Assembly (NCBI GenBank): GCA_959347315.1 | Contig: OY365811.1 | Coordinates: forward strand, 30,207,904 to 30,271,903 | Reading direction: 5' to 3' | DNA from: Bimastos eiseni | Lineage: Eukaryota; Annelida; Clitellata; Crassiclitellata; Lumbricidae | Length of the DNA: 64,000 nt | Shown: one piece after another, positions 56,080-64,000 of the stretch | Layout of the letters: every line of letters starts with the position of its first letter | Position numbering within the stretch: position 1 is the stretch's first letter | Program-made: the position numbers and the translations under genes | The notes under the pieces: model-generated | Database searches by the model: none | Told to the model about the DNA's origin: nothing | The model's input: only the letters and a program-made list of their open reading frames with translations

Positions 56080-57905
56080 TAGGAACACGTCGTGATGTGA
56101 ATCAAGAAACAGAACTTTTAAAAGTCATCGCAAGATGCACTGCCAAGATCATAATTTCAGATGTAGAATTTATAGTAATTGAATTGTCAAACCATGCAAT
56201 TTGATCAATTTTATTATATATTAAAGGTGATTTCCCAAGAAAACTAATAATAATAATTAGTCTAATACGCACCGGTCTGGTTATATTGGAAAATTCCCTC
56301 CCGCTGGTTGGTAAACGTAGGTGTAGACAGTCACTTATTAACGCGTACATCCGCAGATATGCACCGAAATGTTCACTCATGTATAAGTCATGTAACTAAC
56401 CACATAAATCCCTTTATAGGGGTTGTCCACAGGTAACGTAATTTTGACGTAACTGTCCGAAATAAAATATCTACAAACCAGAATTTACCTAGATTTCGCA
56501 GACATCAAATACGGCATCTATCGGCTGATCTGGCAGACTCCTACATACATGTATCACCAATGACTAATATTCCTCGATGTATCACTTGAAGCCATTCTCT
56601 GTGGCTATTATGTTTGAATTCTTTGTTCTCAGAATAGACTAATCTTAGCCAAAGGACATTTTTAGGAAATCTCGCAGATGTAAACAAATTCGGCGGAACA
56701 ATTCTGTGTATGACTGAGCTTGCCATTGCATAATATGTTAAGCGGTGTAACACATAGGATGCTGTGCGTAGCCTCAAACTGAACTGTGTGACTTTGTGCA
56801 TTAGACACGGTGTGTCGATGTAGCGATCGCTGTCTTAAGAAAACCTTGCGGGGTGAGAAGGACTTTTACTCTACTATCCACGTTCTGAACTGCTACTGCT
56901 TCTGCCTCCAGCGCTCGTGAACAATCTGGCGCCCTGCGCTTGGTTTTCGAGAAGTTTGAAGATTAGGATTACGATCTTCTATTTATGACCAAAAACTTTG
57001 CTCATTGTGTCCGTCTCAGTTCAGGTTTGGCAGTTCCCTTTTTATCGCGACATAAGTTCAACTGATATCTGAATTAATCTGAGTTTACTTTGTAAACCTG
57101 ACCTAAACTTTATTCTTCTGAGCTACAAATAGTTTTATGATGCAAGACGTAAGCTTGTGTCTATAAATAACCGGGCGACTGACCGACGGTGGTCATAAGC
57201 GCGCCGAACGAACTACTTATTATGTCGATGCTGCGCTGCCGCAAGCCGACGCCGCAGCACACCGGAGTGGCGTCCATGTCCATGCACCAGTCGTTTAACG
57301 AAGGTTGGCGTTGCTGATGGATTGGCCGGCGGTCGCAAAATTGGAGCGTGGCATACCTATGGATTTTCTCCAATTAATTCGGCGAGATGCGTTGCCGCTT
57401 ACGTTCAACGCGGAATACTAATAAGTGCGTAATACGGAGCCGACAGCATGTTCAAGCTAATAAACGGACGGTCGTCGTATTTATGAGTGCTTTCGAAATA
57501 CTGTCGTTCTCTGGTCGCTGCCGAACGTTCTCCCATCCTTTTCCCTCTCCTTCCATGTTCGCTCCTCTCCCCTCGTCTGCCCTTCTCGGAAGACAATCGC
57601 TGACTGTCAATGACAATGAACGATATTGACCGTAGACTAAGCCCAGTCAGTGTCAGTGGAATATGTTCGGACTCGATGTCTGTCGATGTCAAGTGCATAT
57701 CAGTTCCCCGTCTAGGCTAAGCCATAAATTATCCATAGTCTCGAATCGTCTCTATGCTAAAGTCCTGTTGTCTTAACTTCATCCCCCGAACCCATGCGGT
57801 GGGTTTTTCCATGCTCGTCCATCTTATTCTTCGGCTTGATTTACCTAGACTCGAACATACTGTAATTCCCTTTTCAGTATCGACTCTCCTCAAATGTAAA
57901 TCTTA
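56080..57905. other. Upstream region, nothing recognised
   Basis: Unique sequence; short frames on both strands show no motif. Confidence 0.5.
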
Positions 57906-57911
57906 GCAACT

Positions 57912-57995
57912 TTCTCAGCGCCCACAAAAACTTAAAAACTCACGTCGGGGAGACCAACTTATTCACCGGCGCCATACTAAATCAAGTACGGTGTA
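57912..57995 (-). mobile_element. Dispersed repeat, GTGGGCGCTGTAGAAA family
   Basis: The minus strand reads GGCGCCGGTGAATAAGTTGG and TTTTTGTGGGCGCTGAGAAA. It is a third, more diverged copy. Confidence 0.55.
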
Positions 57996-58244
57996 GCTGA
58001 GCTTTTCGGTTGGTTCTGGTGCCAAGTAAAAATCTTGGGAGGTGAAGCCAAAAAGACAACATGGTGCTACGGTTGTAGTCGGTGATGAAGGTAGTCGTGT
58101 GGTGTCGCTGGAGTGAAATCTGAATAGCACAGATGGAAGAGTTCCGTTTCCAGTCGTGAAAGAAAGAAAAGTTGCCGATGAGAGTGCAATCGGAGGAGAG
58201 GATGAATTAAACGTCTGCCCACATTCTGAACGCTCTGCTCGTAC

Positions 58245-58340
58245 TCAGGCACTGCCAATCCCAAACCTAGGAAAATGATGAGCACGACGCGTCCGAGTCA
58301 TATTGACTCTTACACAGTGTCGTTAAACAGCGACTAATCA
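58245..58340 (+). mobile_element. SINE-like tail copy
   Basis: GGCACTGCCAATCCCAAACC and AGTGTCGTTAAACAGCGACT. It is collinear with the copies at 0.17 and 18.1 kb. Confidence 0.6.
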
Positions 58341-58539
58341 ACTATTAGCATCAGGTTAGATGGAGACACTAGGTCGTTTCTGTGTTAGTTTCCAGTCCAG
58401 GCGAGCTGTTTAATGCTTTGGGTCTCCTATTGCAGATTAAATTGTGTAGCTTTCGAACCAGGTGTGTGCACACTGGTTTTCTTCTTCCTAGCTGGTTGAC
58501 GTTTACTTTGTACGATGCATCGTCTTGGAATGGTACACA

Positions 58540-58587
<48 letters not shown>
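58540..58587. repeat. (ATT)n microsatellite, LINE tail
   Basis: Sixteen ATT units abutting the 3' end of the LINE fragment at 58.6 kb. Confidence 0.9.
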
Positions 58588-58589
<2 letters not shown>

Positions 58590-58830
58590 ATTTGTAAAGC
58601 GCACAAGGTCACACCTAAATGTGAATCTGAGGCGCGGATAGTCAGTCGCCAGGAGAAGATGCAATTAGATTTCCAAATCCTTGAAAGCCAAAGAGAAATA
58701 GTGAGTTTTGAGTCGCTTTTTAAAGGAAGGAAGTGAATTTGAGCTACGAAGAGAGAGTGGCAGTCGATTCCATTCCCTAGAAGCAGAGACATAAAATGCA
58801 CGAGAGCCCGTAACTGTTCTGCATCATGGT
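58588..58830 (-). pseudogene. CR1/L2-like LINE C-terminus with ATT tail
   Basis: In one minus frame the DNA reads WNRLPLSLRSSNSLPSFKKR, then LKTHYFSLAFKDL, the classic LINE C-terminal signature. It is followed by TTGTGCGCTTTACAAATTT and an (AAT)n tail (58587-58540 on the minus strand). The microsatellite at the 3' end is expected for this LINE type. It is a 5'-truncated copy. Confidence 0.75.
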
Positions 58831-59190
58831 TCAACTAACAGACCTGTACTTGATTTACACGTGCGTGTAAATGGTTAAATAAATATTGTTAAAATATTAT
58901 AAATATGGGCTCATTGGCCGTTTATCCGTATGCTCTTACACGCAACAAAAAAATCATAATATGTCTGTCACATACACACATGTTAATCTGTATAATATAT
59001 ATATATGTAAATATATATGTATACACATCTACAAATATGTTTATGTGGGTCTATAGATGTACATCATACAATATATATATATATATATATATTATGTATG
59101 GGCCTAATGTAGGATACTGAGATGCATAGGGAACTGGCGATGTATCCCGACATCCAATCCCGGACTACACCGGCATCATATTATCTATAG

Positions 59191-59512
59191 CAGCGTTTCC
59201 CAATCTCTTTTGGCTGTGGAACATTTTTTATCAGAAATGTTTTTGACGGAACCAAAGCTAAATATATTCTGCTGTAGGAACAGAGAATGAAGACAATAAT
59301 AATAGGTTTAGGCCGAGATTTGATTAGTAACAGTACAAATATCGATGCTAATGACATCTGAATTCTCTTTCATATTAAGTTATACTCAAAATGACCGATA
59401 TCGAAAATTATAAAAGAACATTTTTTCACATTGAAAGTTTTTTGTGAAACCCTTGTCTTCACCTCACGGAACCATAGGGTTCCGCCGCTTCCGCGGAACA
59501 CAGTTTGGGAAA
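59191..59512. mobile_element. hAT-like MITE
   Basis: The left end is CAGCGTTTCCCAATCTCTTT and the right end is CACAGTTTGGGAAACGC, imperfect inverted repeats of the CAGCGTTTCCCAA type known from hAT elements. Flanking ATCTATAG (59183-59190) and AGCTATAG just beyond the right end agree at 7 of 8 bases, the size of a hAT target duplication. No transposase frame. Confidence 0.6.
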
Positions 59513-59517
59513 CGCAA

Positions 59518-60440
59518 AAGCTATAGGATACTCTATATATGGACCTTTAGACTTATTCTACCAACAGAGTATTCGCATTCTCCCAAGAAACAACAGCGTC
59601 GAGCGTAGGCGGAGTGCTGCCATCTTACGGGCGACGGACATCTAAAAGCCAGCGTCTTAGTGTAAGGATTTATTATCCCTATTGGACAAATGATGGATGG
59701 TTCGCATGCGACGGAGGATGCGCCGCAGAAGCCGCAGATTAGGCGAACAAACGGTTTAATATATGCATCCGGGATTAGTCGACTCGCAAGCGCCATTCCA
59801 AGTGCGATGAACGAACGAGAGACGAGGAGCCAAATCATAGCTAATCTCTAATCTGGAAACCGATTTCTGTGTCGTGTACAAAGTTTCAGACCGTTCGACT
59901 TCAGTGACGGAGTCTCTTGTCTTTTAAGCCTGCGAAAATGCTCTCAAAACTCAACATGTCTGGACACATTGAAGTGGATGCGACCTATAGTACACACGCT
60001 GTGGGATAACAAGGATCCTGCGCTAAAGGTTACAGTGGCGCCGTGTATTATCTTGTTGCCTTCTTAATCGATCGTTGTCCTAAACTCGTAGTATCAGCCA
60101 CAACTTAGTGGCTGGAGCCAGATATAAGCCAATGTACACCTTTGAGGTAATTTTATCTGAACTCACGCACATTGATGTTCAATGACTCTTTGTATAAACT
60201 GGTCATATGAATCTTTTAATTTCTTCAGATTCCAAAGCAGAAATTGAATCTCTGAGAGGTATCGTCGGCGATGTGATGGAGTTGGGTTCAGATGCCCAGG
60301 TCCAAACACATACATGTTTGATGAGAAGTGGCGCCACATAAATCTGCAATTACAAAGCAATACAGAGCAACAGTGAGCAATATTAACGCAACCCATCTTA
60401 ATACAACACAAGGGGCAGATCTGTTGAATATGAACCAATG
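59518..60440. other. Region between two MITEs
   Basis: A minus ATG frame of 101 codons (59838-59533) starts with a hydrophobic segment and has nine cysteines, but no splice or homology evidence. Otherwise nothing. Confidence 0.4.
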
Positions 60441-60442
60441 CA

Positions 60443-60745
60443 TAGGGCCCCGTGGTTTATGCGATTATGCGATTTCGCATATTTTCCCATAAATTGGCAA
60501 TTTCGCATACATTTTTTAATGGAACGTTTTCGTAAATTATTGCATAAAGTTAAGAAATTTTGGTCAGTATCAAACTATCAACTATAATTGGCTTGTCCGT
60601 GCTATTATTAGCCTATAGGAGTATATAGTTTACCGACCAGACGACGTTATTGTTGATGGCTAGGATCCGTGGTTTATGCGATTATGCGATTTCGCATATT
60701 TTCGCATAATTTACGAACTTTTTTCGCATAATCCATGGGGGCCTA
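60443..60745. mobile_element. Short inverted-repeat element with repeated GCGATTATGCG words
   Basis: The ends TAGGGCCCCGTGGTTTATGC and (reversed) TAGGCCCCCATGGATTATGC are inverted repeats. The flanks CCAATGCA and TCAATGCA agree at 7 of 8 bases, as in hAT-type duplications. Inside, CGTGGTTTATGCGATTATGC occurs twice (60452 and 60670) in direct orientation. No coding frame. Confidence 0.6.
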
Positions 60746-62500
60746 TCAATGCATACAGCACACTCGCAAGCAATAAAATTAATAGACAGCTGAGTGAGAA
60801 AGAAAATGGAAGAGTGAATCCAAAATTAATGCGTAGTATGTAAGAAGTGGACAGTGGTCGCAGGTGGATTGCACTGATGTCAGAAAGAATTGTATCTGTC
60901 GAAATAAAAGCAGACTAACATTTACGACGTTACAACCAACCCCAATGTAGAAAGCGGTGTTACAGTTTACCCATGTTTTGATACAACCAACCTCAAGCCG
61001 GGGCAAGTTGTAATACTGAAAAATTATTTAATTGCACTTATCTTCATAATTAATCAAGTTGTATACATCTGAAACGTTGCACAGTTATAATGCATTCTGG
61101 GAGTTTCAATGATAATATTGTGGACAGTAATTTGAGAAAAATTTCGATCATAAACATTTAAATGTGTAAATTGTTACAGCCAGCCCCCGGTCTTCCCTAC
61201 TGAAAGACACAATACAATAATTATAATAAGCAAAAAAACTCCAATACAACACAGAATGGCAAACTACAATGGAATACAGTACAGGAAATTACAATACGAA
61301 GCAATAAATTCATTATACAAACAAAGTAATGAACCTACTTTTCCGATCATAACCGAATCGCTCCCGACCTGCAACTTAACATTCAGTTATTCAGTTTGGA
61401 CGTGATTCATGTCGCTTCCACCCAGACTCAATCAAGTTCTCGTGGGTGTAGTCAAACTGTGTGCGAATGAATCGGATGCCAGCCAATATTTCCTTACCAC
61501 CCCAATCCCACCTCAACCCATCGAACCTTAGTCGACGATCAATTCCCGAAGACCAGGCGGAAGCTCAAGTGCCGGCGCATGCGCAGTGCATACGTATTTC
61601 TGGTCGGGCGACAAATACGAATTAGGAACGCGTAACGAGCTTTCGACTGATTTCGAATAACGGTCGGAGGATCTGTATGGAACGAAAGCAGTTTATAAGC
61701 CAGAATTGCTTCGACGACTTCTGTGACTGACATGTTCCCTACTGAACGAATTTCGGAACGCAATGGACGCATACCTCTCTAAATTCAACGGACTGACGCT
61801 TTTTGATAATTGTTTTTTTCAGTACGCCCTAGAATATTATTTCTTCCTTATACTTCCATAGGCATTGTTTATTGTTCTAAGGCGTAATAGCAATGTCCTT
61901 ACACTGCTAACAGTAAGGTTATTTGAAGTTCACGATGGGAAAACAAGGCAAAATTTTGTACCCTTCACTTTCTAAAGGTTCACCGACAAATGTTTCACCG
62001 ACAAAATGATTCCACGACAAACCGTGGCGTCAGTATAATGTATATAAAATTTATAAAATTTCCAGTGCACTCGTCTTAGAAACACAAATCACTCAGCGTT
62101 TCGGATTGGCCTATACAATACATTATGAAGAAACTGCAATTCTCTACAACTACAAGTGACGATTCGAATATTGGATTAAAATGCAATGAAACAAAGACAA
62201 TTTTGACATTTATGGAATTAATTGACGTTCTTGAAATAAAAACATCATCTTTAAATTGTGATAAATTTGATATAACCTAATTTAAAATTACACTGTGATA
62301 GCGGCTAAAGCACTTCTTCCCGGTAAATCAATTTCGTCACTTTGAAACTGTTTTATAGGCCTACTGTCAGTCTCATCTTCTCCGAGTGGTTTCACGTTCT
62401 CTCTCCCATGACGCAGTGGAGATACCTGTCCACACCTTCGTCAATGGTCAAATTGATCACTGTTGTTCCATCTCCTTTGGGTCCTGGGTCGACTTGATAG
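60746..62500. other. Upstream region, one short repeat cluster
   Basis: 61968-62022 has three TTTCACCGACAAA-type words in tandem. The rest is unique AT-rich sequence. Confidence 0.5.
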
Positions 62501-62524
62501 GTCTTGCCTTCGACTGCTCAGCTC

Positions 62525-62678
62525 ATCTCTGTCTGTCTGTCCCTCTGTCTGCCTGTCTCTGTCTTTGTCTCTGTCTGTCTGTCTCTGTCTGTCTGTCTTT
62601 CTCTCTGTCTGTCTTTCTCTCTGTCTGTCTTTCTCTCTGTCTGTCTTTCTCTGTCTCTTTCTCTGTCTCTGGCTCTCT

Positions 62679-62766
<88 letters not shown>

Positions 62767-62770
62767 GTAT
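62525..62770. repeat. (TCTG)n and (CT)n microsatellite
   Basis: TCTGTCTG-rich to 62670, then near-perfect (CT)n to 62768. Confidence 0.95.
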
Positions 62771-62784
62771 ATATACATGCACGA

Positions 62785-63170
62785 TGTGCTGCATTGGCTA
62801 CCTATACCCGTCTTAACGCAATTTGCTGCTCCAGTATCTAGCTGCACTATTGACTGTGATCCTTTCTGCGTGGCTCTCCTCACCCAGTATCCGACATTGC
62901 AGCGCTTAGGATGCTTCGCTCCGCTACGACAGGCGAATAGTTCCACGGACTTACTTAGCTACTAATCAATGCCAAGCATTCTCAGATAATAGGCTATCCT
63001 CCATCTGGAACGATCTCCCATCAGAGTTCAGTTAGTCTGATCAACCTACCTGGGTTTTATAAGTCACTCGAGTCTTTTTTCTTATTAGTCGTGGCTGTAG
63101 ATAACGCTCCTGAGCCGGTTTCGTGAAGGGGTACCACAATTACAATTACTTCGTTTGAATGAATGAATAA
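62785..63170 (+). pseudogene. CR1/L2-like LINE C-terminal fragment
   Basis: The plus strand contains VLHWLPIPV directly after the CT repeat, then, some 200 bp on, SIWNDLPSEF. These are the two landmarks of a CR1/L2-type C-terminus in the expected order. Frame breaks occur in between. The 3' end shows TTTGAATGAATGAAT at 63150. Confidence 0.65.
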
Positions 63171-64000
63171 TGTCTCCGCCGAATACACTCGATCCCATTG
63201 CAAGCACACAGCCTAAAACCGAACAAACGATCGAAAGTACACATAATTTCATACAAATAATTGGCCACGACAATGTGCCGCCAGCGAGATCTTATTTATT
63301 GATGAGGGCGTTGACAGCTTATGGGGATATTTTGGGCTGTGCTAGTTAGGGCGCATGGTCTCCCTACCCTATAGAAAAATGCAGTCCAGTCCTACACTGG
63401 ACCTACATTGTGGTGGCTGAGATATCTGATGTCACATCGCCTATGTCTCAAATCCTAGGTCTCAAAGGCGTCGATCTCGTTTGACAGGTGAGAGGGGGGC
63501 ATCCAATGAGAGGGGTAGGAAATGTGGAAGGGACACACGTATAGCGTGTCCCCTCTTTGTAAAAGGTGGGAGGACTTGTCCACTTCGACTCCCTTCCGGA
63601 TCGCCGCCTCTGCTAGGTGTACGCCCATGGGCCATGGTCGTCTTGAATGAAAGTCGGTTAGAATTTCATCGACAGAAATTAATGGGCTGCAACTCAATCA
63701 GTATTAAATACTAAGAATTCACTTAATTCGGTTTGAATGAGATTCCGTTTGCTGGTTTCGCGTGCATTGGCTCCAACAAGCATTGGCAGTAGGTGAATTG
63801 AATACTCAGGATGCAAATTAGATTAGGATGGTCTTCGTTTGATGCTCAATACGATCCGTTCATCATTCCAGAGCCCATCAATTTCTTACTATTTTCAGGC
63901 ATTGACCATCTTAGAACATCTATTGAGACTCCCTCTGTCGAACTTTACGCCAATTAAGACTGCGCATAAATGCAAAACTCAACGCACGGTTGGTTCAAGA
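63171..64000. other. Right edge, nothing recognised
   Basis: A minus frame (63697-63455) is open for 80 codons without a recognised family; no repeats. Confidence 0.45.

Noticed and set aside
55746..56204. Possible CRISPR-like regular array
   Set aside because: 12-bp contiguous tandem units without spacers; eukaryotic context.

Overview
This is eukaryotic nuclear DNA, most likely from an aquatic invertebrate animal. The evidence is GT-AG exons separated by multi-kilobase introns, non-LTR retrotransposon debris, tRNA-like SINEs, hAT-like short elements and a very high load of micro- and minisatellites. The sequence does not let me name the species. There is no bacterial gene content, CRISPR array, rRNA gene or convincing tRNA gene.

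The main result is a single host gene on the minus strand, read as five small exons: 47266-47200 (signal peptide), 19824-19683, 7621-7554, 5196-5116 and 4440-4267 (3' end uncertain). All four junctions are phase-compatible (1, 2, 1, 1). The joined product is a secreted, cysteine-rich protein of at least 177 residues. From memory of the family, it resembles the uncharacterised invertebrate secreted proteins that Pfam splits into DUF7044 (N-terminal) and DUF7042. The introns are about 27.4, 12.1, 2.4 and 0.7 kb, so about two thirds of the window is intron of this one gene. Further 3' exons are expected to the left but I could not find them.

Layout by position: 1-4.2 kb is downstream intron or flank with SINE/LINE tails and a 15-bp minisatellite. 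4.2-7.6 kb holds three exons. 7.6-19.7 kb is intron 2, which contains a perfect (GTGA)n tract of 1855 bp. 19.8-47.2 kb is intron 1. It holds an intact RT-RNase H LINE reading frame on the opposite strand with a 13-bp target-site duplication, a foldback element with a tiny LINE insertion inside it, three decayed copies of a retroelement C-terminal domain, many CR1/L2-like fragments, a perfect hairpin, a cluster of hormone-response-element-like palindromes and a 1.3-kb CCAT-rich array. 47.3-64 kb lies upstream of the first coding exon and holds a 2.1-kb unit bounded by 44-bp perfect inverted repeats, two hAT-like MITEs, more LINE/SINE tails and simple repeats.

Most long open frames in the window are stop-free simple repeats (CT, TCAC, CATA, TTC, CTA), not genes. 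The only long genuine reading frame is the LINE polyprotein at 22.4-25.5 kb.
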